Shown here piece after piece: positions 44,808 to 54,449 of a stretch of DNA of 64,000 bases. Numbering within the stretch: position 1 is the first letter of the stretch; the number at the start of each line of letters is the position of its first letter. Under the pieces are notes generated by a model that saw only the letters and a list, made by a program, of their open reading frames with translations, was not told where the DNA came from and did not search any database. The translations under genes and the position numbers were made by a program. The stretch comes from Zygnema cylindricum (taxonomy: Eukaryota > Streptophyta > Zygnematophyceae > Zygnematales > Zygnemataceae): assembly GCA_037447655.1 (NCBI GenBank), contig JBBHKE010003558.1, positions 1 through 64,000 on the forward strand. Reading direction: 5' to 3'.

Positions 44808-45738
44808 TGTCCGTGGGAGGGGCAGCCGGATCCGGATGCTTCTCCACACGAACTCCAATCCACCACTTCCCAAATATGACACAAGTTGGAGGGAAACCTT
44901 CCGGACTTGGCTTTGACCGCGTGCGATTAAAAGCGTGGGCAGAATTACAAGGGAGAATGTATGTAAACTATCTAGCCTCTACAGCTAGCTAGCAAAAGAA
45001 AAGAAAAACTTGAGCAATTGGTGAGAGAGAGACAGTAAGAGAAAAGCTCCGCTGCCAAGAGAAAATACTTGTCCAAAAGCTAGAAATTCTAAGTCTAAAA
45101 ATAGACTTAGTATTAGCTACGCTACGCCTACACAAACCATAACCTAAGTCTAGGCTAGTTTACATGAACGAACTACTTAAGATGTTTGGCCAATAGGCGA
45201 CCAACATCGTCTGCCTTACGCCTAACAAAATCCACCGTCCGAGGGTAAAAACCCTCCCTAACTACATGTACGCGCGAACCTACATGGGTTCGCGACTTAA
45301 ATATATAATGGTACATTGAAGCGTCGCTGGTACTCCCGGATATCGCGCTGCATCGCCAAACGATACTTCACGTATGTACTCCAAAATTGTGTACCTGCGT
45401 ACGAAAACGAAACAATAGTACGCACGCAATTAGTACATATACAAATAGACGTGTACGCGAATCGCGTACACGTCAAAGATAAGTGAACCAATGTGCCTTT
45501 GCACGTGCGAACATAAATCACGCACGCGCGCAAAAATAATTGTGCGTGCATGTATGATTTCGTTCGAGCGTGTCGAATATCGCGTGCGCGTGCACAACAT
45601 CGTGCGTGCGTGCAAAATATCGTGCACGCATACAAAATATCGCTCGCGCGTGCACAATATCATACGTGCGTGCGCAATATATCGTGCCCGCATGCAAAAT
45701 ATCGTGTATGCCCGCGACCGACACCATGCGGCATGATA
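44808..45738 (-). repeat. Gypsy-1 LTR-like block A2 (931 bp)
   Basis: Direct copy of A1 at 54450-55379. Plus-strand limits TGTCCGTGGGAGGGG and GCGGCATGATA. High similarity between A1 and A2 suggests a relatively young insertion. Confidence 0.93.
45565..45720. repeat. CG-rich tandem repeat in A2 (about 24-bp period)
   Basis: About six units of a GCAAAATATCGTGCGCG-like motif with alternating purine/pyrimidine (CGTGCGCGTGCAC). On the element strand it lies about 20-175 bases inside the LTR, where U3 control sequences are expected. Same array at 55206-55361. Open frames on both strands here are artefacts. Confidence 0.85.
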
Positions 45739-45744
45739 GTTGTA

Positions 45745-45933
45745 GTGCATGAGGGGATAAGCAAGAGCGAACATGCATCCCAACCAGCAAAGTCATGCTC
45801 CAGACATATATACAAACGAAAATGAATGAGAAGGGAAAAATGTTTATACAACATGCAAAAGAATAAAGGTGAAGATGACCAAAGGAATAAAAGGGAAGAA
45901 TACTCCCCTAGCGTGAAGTGACCCCTATAATTC
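45745..45933 (-). repeat. Gypsy-1 internal block B1 (189 bp)
   Basis: Between the PHD coding end and A2, separated from A2 by GTTGTA. Direct copy of B2. On the element strand it contains GCTAGGGGAG, which could serve as a polypurine tract. Confidence 0.9.
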
Positions 45934-45947
45934 CCCCTCCCAGCTCC

Positions 45948-46214
45948 TTAGCCTACGGTGGAGCTGGTCAAAACCGTTGAGAGCTCACGACAGCCATGGC
46001 AAAACCAATGGCCAGCTGGCACAGTTGTCAATGGAGGAACTAAACACTCCATGTGGAACCCTTGGTTACAATGGTCGCACAAGAGCATGGAAGTCTCGCC
46101 GTCTGCTCGCATGCAAATTGTACATTCCGTCGCCTCCGTGATCGGCATTCTCATCGGATCCATATCATGTGACAAATCCAGTAAGTAACAAGGTGCACAG
46201 TTCTTCGAATGCTC
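45948..46214 (-). pseudogene. Gypsy-1 PHD finger at the C-terminus of the polyprotein
   Basis: PHD fingers bind histone H3 tails and read Lys4 status. After one TGA (46215-46217) the integrase frame continues in phase and encodes a full C4HC3 finger at 45990-46124: CTIC, then CDHCNQGFHMEC, then WFCHGC. The spacings are C-x2-C-x11-C-x2-C-x4-H-x2-C-x14-C-x2-C with the conserved Trp two residues before the last Cys pair. It ends at a stop at 45948-45950, 15 bases before B1. Chromoviruses carry a chromodomain at this place; here a PHD finger may guide integration to particular chromatin (inference). The leading TGA may be a mutation, since Gypsy-2 has no stop there. Confidence 0.9.
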
Positions 46215-47883
46215 TCAAATTATCCTTGTATCCGCACCCTGCAAACCCAACATCCCATTAGCATCCATTTCCACCACACAAAGAATGAGTGGTGAAACAT
46301 CCGTGTCCAAAGTGTCGAAAGATTGTCGTCGAAGGTACACGTAATCTCCGACTTGGTAAGATTTCTGTTGAGGCTTGTAACTACCACTTCGCGTGGTGGC
46401 AAAGCGCAAAGTATCTCGATGTTGGGCAATCTGTAAATTATCAAAAGCCATGGGCATCTCACGAGCGAAAAGCAAAGCAAGGCGAGTTAGTTCTTCCAAG
46501 AATATGGTGTTAGACATTAGGGGCAAAGGTAAACTTGCTGCTTTATGAATATTCCGACCGAGCAAGGGTGCTCGACCGAAGAGAATATAGTACGGGCTGA
46601 AATTAGCCAAGCTAGCGTGTACGGACATCCAGTATCCCATGGTGATATAGCCCAAGGATTCGTCCCAGACGGAGATGTGTTTCTCCAAACAATGCTTACG
46701 GAGAGCCCGTTTGAAATTTTGGACAGCTCGTTCCGCCAAGCCATCGGCTTGTGGGTGATCACGACTCGTCCGACGATGATCAATTAAAGCTTCATCCAAC
46801 ATCTCTTGAAATTCCCCGCGGAACTCCGTACCCTGGTCCGTGAGAACCTCCGCAAGAGCTCCAAAAGGCATGAGAACGTGCTCTTTAAAAGTCGCGGTAG
46901 TCAATTTAGCGGTCTTGTGGGGAAGAGCAACCACTTCTACCCACTTGCTAAAATTTTCAATCATTATCATGATGTATTGTTTCCCTTTTCGAGATAAGGG
47001 AAACGGTCCGGCGAGATCCACGGACCAGCGATAAAACAATCCTCTGATGGGCAATGGCTGTAGTGACACTTGCCGATTAGAGAAAGAGGTGCGTAACCGG
47101 TCCCATGTGGCGCATTTGTGGAGAATGGCCGCCACATCCGCTTGCATTCCGGACCACCAATACCGTGCCTGTACAAGGCTCAAAGTACGCTTGGTCTCGT
47201 AATGGCCAAGCTCGGTATGTATCTGTTCAATCAAGGATAAGCGCTCGGTTGGCCGAGGGACATGTCGATGATTGCTGTCCGCTAGCAATCGAACTAAAGA
47301 TCCGCCGAGCCACAGATAATTTTTGGCTCGTTTCTTTACTCTGTCTTCCTCCTCCGCGGTAGTACCGGGCAGAAAGGTTTGAAAGGAGAGGAAGACGATT
47401 AACGGGCCGTCGCGCCATGGATCCGTGGCCGGCGTAGGGTGAGGAATAGAAGAGAGACAGTAAGTGATATAGGAACCGGCCGACATGGCCTGTACCTCGT
47501 CCTCGTCGAAATCTTGCCGGACACTGTTATCGATGGTCCGAGGTAGTGGATTCCGAGAAATCTCGTCGGCGTTCAAGCTTAACAAACCGGGCCGATGGAT
47601 GATCTCAACGTCGTACTCTTTCAAAATTAAAGCCCATCGGGCAAGCTTCCCTGAAAGCTTATTGTTGGTCATCAACCAATGAAGGGATTGATGGTCAGTT
47701 AGGAGCGTGAATGGCTTGTCGTGAAGATAATGTCGAATATGAACGATACCCCATACCGCGGCGAGACATTCACCCTCGTAACTATTGTAATTAGATTCAG
47801 CACGGTTATTGCTCCGGCTAGCATATGCCACTACGTATTCCTCTCCATTCAACTCTCTTTGCGTTAAAATAGCCGCAATGTGT
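46215..47883 (-). pseudogene. Gypsy-1 RNase H and DDE integrase
   Basis: A 545-residue frame (start 47852) preceded in phase, after a TAA, by TDFGKPHIAAIL at the RNase H start. RNase H shows GEEYVVAYASRSNNRAESNY, SYEGECLAAVWGI (Glu) and LLTDHQSLHWLM (Asp). Integrase follows: zinc domain HTELGHYETKRTL and HKCATWDR (second Cys of the pair replaced by Trp), then the catalytic core with Asp in YRWSVDLAGPFP, Asp in VLTDQGTEFRGEF and Glu in PQADGLAERAVQNFKRAL. The tail has VGDYVYLRRQSFDT. The DDE triad is complete. Confidence 0.92.
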
Positions 47884-49352
47884 GGCTTCCCGAAATCGGT
47901 TTATAGGCAAAAGGGAAGCTTGTGGTTAGGAGGTCGAAGAATGGGAGCGCTGGAGAGGGCGGTTTTCAATTTTTGAAACGCTTCTACTTGGGCGGGTCCC
48001 CAAACAAAAGGCACTTCTTTTTTGAGAAGGTCATTGAGGGGAGAAGCAATCGTACTAAAATTCAGAACAAACCGACGGTAATAATTGGCTAGTCCGAGAA
48101 AAGCCCTCAGACTAGTGAGATCCGTGGGGGGCGGCAGTTTGGTGATCGCCTCTACCTTAGCTTCCAAGGGAGTGATGCCCTCGGCCGAAATAAAATGGCC
48201 AAGATAGGGCACTCCCTCCCCACCGAAAGTACACTTGGCTAGGTGACACTTCAGCCCGACTTTCTTTAACTCACGGGGAACCCACTCAATATGGCGGGCG
48301 TGCTCCTCAACCGTGGCGGAAGCGATTATCAAGTCATCGATGTAGCACCGGGCAAATTTACATCCACACAGCACCGAATCCATGACTTTTTGAAACACGA
48401 CGGGTGCGTTCTTAAGACCGAAAGGCATGACTACCCATTCCCACCAACCATCACTGCCCCAAAATGCAGTTTTATGCCGATCTTTTTCCTCGATTTCAAT
48501 TTGGTTAAACCCTTGACGCAAGTCAAGAATGCTAAAGAACTTTGCACCACCTACATGGTCAAATATTTCCTCCGCTAGTGGCATAGGGTGGCGGTCTTGA
48601 ACGGTCCGGGCATTGAGCTCTCGGTAGTCCCCACACAATCTTCGCTCAGTAAAATTTCCGTCGAAATCTTTCTTCCTACGCATGACTGTGGGGGCGGCAA
48701 AGGTGGAATCCGACCGATAGATTAGACCGGCTTCTTCCAATTCTGCGCATCTTTTGTCCACCATCTCCCATTCCATTTCAGAGAGACGGTGTTTCGGCTT
48801 AAAGATAGGTCGATCGTCTTCAAGGTCGATTGATATTTTGTAAGTAGAATGACGTCCAAGGTCATTCATGGAGAAAGCAAACGCATCTATATGACAGGTG
48901 ACTGTGTCACTTAATAGTGCCTGTTCCGCCTTTGTGAGATTGGAACTGAACTTCCACTTGGGCGTCTCGGGACTCTTGATAGCGAAAGCTTCCATGGCCT
49001 CAGCAAATGCAATTTGCTCATCGGCGATGAGTGAGTGGCCTAACTCGTATTTTAGCGGAGTTTGCTGCAAGCAGTTCACCCAATGGTGCCAGCTACGAGT
49101 CGTAAATGCAGCTGTCCAGTGCAGTGCTGGACCAAGAAACGATGAAATTGTGGATTGAACGGCTGTATAGGCCAAGATTTCCCAAGACATATGACTGGGG
49201 TTGAGGAAATTATAGATGGAGATGTCCTTAACCGTTGGTGTGAGAGAAGGGAAGAGAAAAAACTGAAATGGATTTCCCTTGAGACTAGGAGAGGTGCGAG
49301 AGGAAACAAGACGTGAAGGAGCCGTCTTATTCCCCCCCCCAGCTGGTTGCAC
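47884..49352 (-). pseudogene. Gypsy-1 reverse transcriptase
   Basis: A 483-residue open frame whose N-terminal part still belongs to the methyltransferase-RT linker. RT motifs: VDKRCAELEEAGLIYRSDS, LCGDYRELNARTVQDRHPMP, FSILDLRQGFNQIEI (first Asp), TAFWGSDGWWEWVVMPFGLK, CYIDDLIIAS (catalytic pair), YLGHFISAEGITP and LRAFLGLANYYRRFVLNFS. The order is typical Ty3/gypsy with all catalytic acids. It ends at a TAA in PFCL followed in phase by RNase H; relatives read through, so the stop is probably a mutation. Confidence 0.92.
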
Positions 49353-49394
49353 GGGGTGATTCTGTGCATAACGACCAGCAACAAGGCCGAGACC

Positions 49395-50420
49395 TAAGAC
49401 AAATGATAAAGATTAAGGATCCATGACCCTACCCAACAAAGTGCAACGCTGTCTATTCGTAAGGCCGAGGGCAGCGGTAGTGCCTGGAATAAAATGCATG
49501 AGATGCTCCGTTTCTGTGGCCATAGGCTCCTCTAACTCTCCAGTGACATTATTCCGGAGCATACCTGGACCGTAATGAGAGAATGCATGAGAATTAGGGT
49601 AAGACACTTAAGTAGGAAGGGACTTGAGGGGCTGGCTAAGTACATTAATGTTGTAATTCGGAGGGTAGTCAGATTGGACACATGATTGGACTTGGTGGAA
49701 GGGAAGCAAAGCAGTCGCAATGTCTATAGTTGGAGGTCGTACCAACAAATTAGCTTCACGAAGACGACCAACATCGATTAGGTTCGTCCATTTGGAGCGA
49801 ACCCGATGTGCCAAGGACCGATGCCGAGCGGCATCAATAATTAGCGGGGGTCCGATAAGGTGTTCTATGCGCTTATAGTCAGCCAGAACTGTTGGCCGAG
49901 GATCATTATAAGCGGCGACGTTCTCTAAAATGTATCCGACAGGCTTGGCCATTGTTTGAAGAAAATGAAGGACCCTCAAAAGCTCAAAAAACAATTTGGT
50001 ACGGGGATCCGCCAAACCAAGACCTTTGCCGGCCCGAACATGCCTTGACACTCCCACCCTGCGAAAACAAGGTCTATCAGTTCGACATCCCGGAGATGAT
50101 GATTATTAATTATGCGGATGTCTAATGGAAGAGAAGTGTGCATGTGTATAAAGGCTGACTTTGGAAACAAGTGTGGATATTGTGAATGCAGGAGATTATA
50201 GTGGTGCAATTGTGCTTTCCTAGCTAATGCATCAATTTCTACCGCATAGTAGTGACGGATGAGAAGACCATTCCGTAAACATGACTATAGTGAAGTTCCA
50301 ATCCCAGCGAATAGGTCAAGAATAACGACCCTGTCCAAATGAGGACTCAACTGTACAAGCTTCCAACTGATTGGAAGGAAACCCGAACGATCGGTTGCAA
50401 CCGTCGGTATAGGAGGGATG
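49395..50420 (-). pseudogene. Gypsy-1 C5-cytosine DNA methyltransferase domain
   Basis: Transfers methyl from S-adenosylmethionine to cytosine C5. Minus-strand motifs in family order: I, RVVILDLFAGIGTSL (about 50290-50335); II, YYAVEIDALARKA; IV, LIDLVFAGWECQGM with the catalytic Cys codon at 50048-50050; VI, VGYILENV; VIII, IDAARHRSLAHRVRSKWTNL; then SYPNSHAF and a C-terminal MATETEHLMHFIPGTTAALG and QRCTLLGRVMD, as in the last motifs of eukaryotic DNMT3-like enzymes. The family Pro before the Cys is Glu here. It is damaged by a TAG after motif I, a shift directly after motif IV, a TAA near 49608 and a TAA near 49411. Located between protease and RT in one collinear polyprotein. No separate target-recognition domain is obvious. 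Confidence 0.9.
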
Positions 50421-50471
50421 GTCGTTAATGGAATAGATAATGTTGAATTATAAAAATTTTCAAAGATGTGA

Positions 50472-51646
50472 GAATTAATCTAGAAACCCGGTTCCGCAAA
50501 GAGCTCAGGTAAGGGAGAACTATCCGGTATAATTTCTTTGGCCGAAAGAGAGTGAAGAATTTCCTCCCCAACGGAGTTCCCCAAAAATGCAGGAAGAGCC
50601 GTGGCCGAGTGAGCCATAGTGGGCAAAGGTCGGCGGGCTGAAATGAGAGGAAGGAAGATTTTGCGCTCCGGAAAGTGTGTCGGTCGGTAAGAAAATGTTT
50701 GGTCGTGCATGTCCACACCACCATTAATTCGGAATATAACATCTTGACCCACCAAACACTCATAGTCGTCACATTTAGTGACTAATGGTCTGACACCAAT
50801 TTCAACGTACTTTTTTTTAGTTCTTGTCTCAAACCGAAAGATGAGCGGGTCCTTTGTGATTCCGAGGACCGGCTCCGTGGTCCCAGCCGAAGTAAGTGGT
50901 TGCCTGAAGCTTGTCTGCTGTCAGACCAAGCTTGAGCGCAAATCCGTATCCGAGGATCACGGTTTGGCCCCGGTGTCCATGAGAGAAAGAGTGGGGTGAA
51001 CACCGTTCACTAAGAATGATCCCCGTGAGTTATCAAGGAAACTGATATGGGGATTGAGATTACGACGCTCCTCCGTAGTAACGGGTTGAACCGCTGAGAG
51101 ACTAGGATTTAACAGCAGAGCCCTCAAAGCGACTGCCGCTGCGACCTCATCAACGAGGGGAACGGCTTTCGGTACATCCTCCAACATCGCTGAAAGAATA
51201 CTTAATCGCTCCTTTACCCGATGATCCTCATGAATAGTGCCATCCAATATGGTCAGTGCCTCTGCTACGATGGTATGAGCTGTGTCCGGTAGGGAAGGCA
51301 GAGGCTCTTCGGCAAATGAGAGTGGGAGACGAGAATTTTGTAATTTGCCCACTCGGTTATGGTCTGCTGAGCCTTTTTCAAATGTGGCCACCCGTTGTTT
51401 GACGTGGGAATCCCGAAGGGTTCGCCCGGCCAACAACGGCATGTGGACAACGGTCCTGGCCATCCCATTAAACTGGGGTTTCATTTCCGCCATGAAAGCT
51501 GCAAATTGCTCTTTCATTATGGCTGCCATTGTGGCTTGAAGCTTGGCCTTCTCTCTCTCTACGAGAGATCTTAGGGGGAGCTTCCTCTTTCCCGGTCTCC
51601 TTAGGCGGAGTGACTGGTTTCGCGAAACGGGCCGGAATTCCACCAT
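50472..51646 (-). pseudogene. Gypsy-1 aspartic protease with N-terminal linker
   Basis: The frame 50957-51646 carries a linker (ATMAAIMKEQFAAFMAEMK) and then FLVNGVHPTLSLMDTGAKP, the retropepsin active-site D-T-G-A. After a one-base shift it goes on VILGYGFALKLGLTADKL, and after a second shift CLVGQDVIFRINGGVDM, the C-terminal strand of retropepsins. It links zinc knuckles to the methyltransferase. Catalytic residues are intact but the frame is broken twice. It would process the polyprotein in the particle. Confidence 0.85.
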
Positions 51647-51839
51647 TCTTTATCTGATTTTGATAGGTGAAATTAGGGTCCTTGATGTGGCACCGATGGA
51701 CATAATGTCCCGTTTGGTGGCAATGAGTGCAAGTGGCCGCCTTGTTAGGACACATGCGAGCATTGTGCCCGGTTTTTCCACATCGAAAACACATTCGGTT
51801 TCCGGGACCAGCAGGTGGAGTTCCCATGGCTGGCGTCTT
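51468..51839 (-). pseudogene. Gypsy-1 nucleocapsid part: two zinc knuckles
   Basis: In phase with Gag after one TAG at 51840-51842. Two CCHC knuckles follow each other: CFRCGKTGHNARMC and CTHCHQTGHYVHRC, both C-x2-C-x4-H-x4-C, RNA-binding units of Gag. Past about 51570 the correct reading moves to another frame, and the rest of this frame (ISRREREGQ and on) is out of phase. The plus-strand frame at 51543-52040 is its shadow. Confidence 0.9.
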
Positions 51840-52715
51840 CTAGGGCCTATTGGGAGGCCATGGGTTTTTAGGTGGAGGAGGAGATGGATTAACCGGTTCT
51901 CTGTGAGGAGCTTTGGAACGCTCATGGGCGTCCCACCACGATGTCTGCATCTCATACTCTACGGCGTATTGAGCGGCTTGCTCAAAGGTGAATTTCAGTC
52001 CATACATCTGGCTGAGGTGGTTTTGGATAAACCTCTTTGATGGACCTGGAAACTGTCGGACAAATTTCAGGACAGCCTCCGCATCGGACATGAGGTCCGG
52101 TAATGCCTCTCGCAAAGTTTCTATCCGAGCTTGCAAGGCAGGAGCAGTTTCACCTGGCTTACGCTCGAAGTTCATCAACTCTTTGATCTGATCCGGATTT
52201 TGCATCCGGTACTCCTCTAGGAGGATGTCAAACATGACAGAGAGAGGGTCACGTAAAGGAATGGTTCCCCCCGCTCTAGTTGGGACCGCTGCTCGGGCAG
52301 CCACTGCATACTGACGAGGAACTTCGGAGATAGATGGATACAACTCGTCTCCATTAGCATCTAATAGCGCCGGTCTCGCGGCCTGATATGGGATATCCAC
52401 CTGACCGACGACTTCCGGTAACCCCGCAAAGGGAGCCACGTACTCTGTTATCGCAAGAACATCCTTGTACTTGCGAGTGTAGAGAGTGAGGGCCGTACCA
52501 CGGAGGTATCGACCAAGAAGGGAAAAGGCGACACGGAGGTCAAACCTATCCTGATATCTAAAGGCTAGATCTCGCATTTCCGTGTCGTATAACATCCGGA
52601 AATGCGATAAGGACATAGTATCTTTTAACCCGGAAAAGCAAAAGTGCATCTTACCCATGGATCCCTCTGAAGAGGAAGCCATGTCGTAAGGAGGCGGATG
52701 TGTCGGTTGTGCCAA
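51840..52715 (-). CDS. Gypsy-1 Gag (291 aa)
   Basis: Particle-forming protein, open from ATG at 52715. The central Ty3/gypsy Gag region is recognisable from YRMQNPDQIKELMNFERKPG, TAPALQARIETLREALPDLM and LKFVRQFPGPSKRFIQNHL, with a Pro-rich C-terminus (NPSPPPPKNPWPPNRP) leading to the zinc knuckles. It ends at a TAG that separates it from the in-phase knuckles; in related elements these are one protein. The nearest upstream in-frame sequence is non-coding leader. Confidence 0.85.
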   Translation of the reverse strand: MAQPTHPPPYDMASSSEGSMGKMHFCFSGLKDTMSLSHFRMLYDTEMRDLAFRYQDRFDLRVAFSLLGRYLRGTALTLYTRKYKDVLAITEYVAPFAGLPEVVGQVDIPYQAARPALLDANGDELYPSISEVPRQYAVAARAAVPTRAGGTIPLRDPLSVMFDILLEEYRMQNPDQIKELMNFERKPGETAPALQARIETLREALPDLMSDAEAVLKFVRQFPGPSKRFIQNHLSQMYGLKFTFEQAAQYAVEYEMQTSWWDAHERSKAPHREPVNPSPPPPKNPWPPNRP

Positions 52716-54449
52716 AGCTGGGCTGGTAGGGAACTAACGAGTGTGAGGAGTTGGAAAGGTTTCCTCCGGGAAGTCTTCTTCGGTCCCCTCTAGGTATGAC
52801 CTAGATGAAACCGAGGATAATGAGCACGTGGATGTCAGACCACACCGTAGTGACGGCGATCTGCGATCAACAATCGGATCGGACGTGGTCAACGATTCGG
52901 GAAAATCCGAATGATCTAACTGTTGAGAACGGTAAAATGTACTGCCTCGGGTAGAACCGGATTGGTAAGGAAGGTCATCTCAATCCATGGGCATAAACAA
53001 AGGGAGAACCCTTGACTATGATAATGAAATGTTTCGCACGACCTAACCGAGATGTAACACATGTGAAACCAATCCACTCGTCCAGCCAACACACTCAGTC
53101 ACTATCAAGACCCGATGGTCGTATCTAGCAAGAAGTCGGTTTACCACAACCTCTACCCTGCAAACAGTTGGCAAGGCCAAAGGGCCAGATCTATAAAAAC
53201 AAGAAAATTGTTATCCAAGCACCCTTGGGTGCAGATCTACAGCAACACAGACGGGAAAAGGTCTACATTGTGCCACCCACGGCAAGATCTAGCAAGAAAT
53301 CCCACTCTAGATAGTCACACGAAAATCCAAGGCCACTTGGGGCCAGATAGCATGTAGAGAAAGCAAGAAAATGCAAGTGTTCAATAAGAAAGGTTCACGA
53401 TAGAACCAATCCACACCGCTCCCCTACACGAGTGTCCACACTAAATCGGAACGCTCCTGCACGCGGAAGGAATCGACTACTTACAGACACCTTTAGTACT
53501 TTGGTGAGCACTAAGGGTGAACTTGACTTGTTCGAAGCAAGTCGGGTTTTGCAGAGCTCCCTGGGATGAAATTTGCTCCACGAAACTCCCTCCGAGCGTT
53601 CTCCGAAATAACCCTCCGCGAGACCTGTTCCGTACCGTGAAGATGTACGCCGGGGAATGTTAGGGAACCAATGGAAGGGAAAAAATAACGTAGGGTGGAA
53701 GGAAAATAACAAATAAGAAAAACAAATACGATAGATAAAAAAAGGGTGTTAGAATAAAGTCGGAGGCCGCTCAAACTCCAGATATACATCCAAACTTGTG
53801 ACCACAATAATCCAAAGCCAGCAGCCAAACTTAATTCCACTTGAAAAATCCTAATTCCAAAGCCAAACCCTAATTCCAGAGGGCCAAAACTCAAAATCTG
53901 CAGCCAAGGACTCAAAATCTGCAGCCAAGGAATAGAAGGATACCGACCTAAGAACTAGAAACAAAAGGAATAAACCCTAAATCTCCTGCAACCCTAATTC
54001 TGCAGCCAAAACCCTAATTCTGCCTCCGAACCCTAATTCTGCAGATTAACCCTAATTTTGCAGATTAACCCTAAATTTGATACAAAATTTAGGTTCAACA
54101 CGAAAGCCAAGAAATATAGTGGCAACAGAATAAGAGACAAAGATTGAAAGAAAGAAATAGCCGAAAACAAAAACAAAATGTTTTTTTTTTATATAAAATA
54201 AAATTTATATTTTTAATAGATATTTTTATTTTTATTTTCTTTTGGACAAGAATACTCAGCCAAAAGGTAGCCACTAGGCTCTTGGGTCTTCAATATATTC
54301 TTTACAAGAGTTATCTTATAAGAAAGCAACGAAGCAAGATAAATAATTCCAACCAAAAACAAGGAAAACTCCAAATTCGGCCAAATTTACCCTTCCATTC
54401 CCAACCGAAAATACAAACAACACAAATACAAACACCCAAACCGTTCAGC
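52716..54449 (-). other. Gypsy-1 5' leader
   Basis: 1.7 kb between A1 and Gag without a convincing gene. Near 53875-54078 there are repeated words CAAAATCTGCAGCCAAGGA and AACCCTAATTCTGCAG (about 20-bp period, six to eight units). Right after A1 on the element strand comes GCTGAACGGTTTGGG; I see no canonical TGG-initial primer site there. Confidence 0.6.

Noticed and set aside
44611-45738. Reading B2 plus A2 as one simple 1.13-kb LTR
   Set aside because: The 5' end at 54450-55379 has A only, flanked directly by the target duplication and by leader sequence, so a simple identical LTR pair does not fit.
45297-45854. Multiple Arg/His/Cys-rich frames on both strands (also 54938-55451)
   Set aside because: All read through the CG-rich LTR tandem repeat; repeated Arg-Ala-Arg and Cys-Thr patterns come from the repeat unit.
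45948-46214. PHD finger as part of an unrelated host gene
   Set aside because: It continues the integrase frame in phase after one stop, lies inside the target-site-bounded element, and has a homologous counterpart with matching linker in Gypsy-2.
49395-50420. Methyltransferase as an adenine (DAM-like) enzyme as in DIRS elements
   Set aside because: The Cys-containing CQG motif, ENV motif and motif order are those of C5-cytosine enzymes; no DPPY-type motif is seen.
51543-52040. 165-aa plus-strand frame
   Set aside because: Shadow of Gypsy-1 Gag and zinc knuckles on the opposite strand.
53980-54080. Interstitial telomere
   Set aside because: AACCCTAA words are spaced by other sequence and only six to eight occur; a leader minisatellite explains them better.
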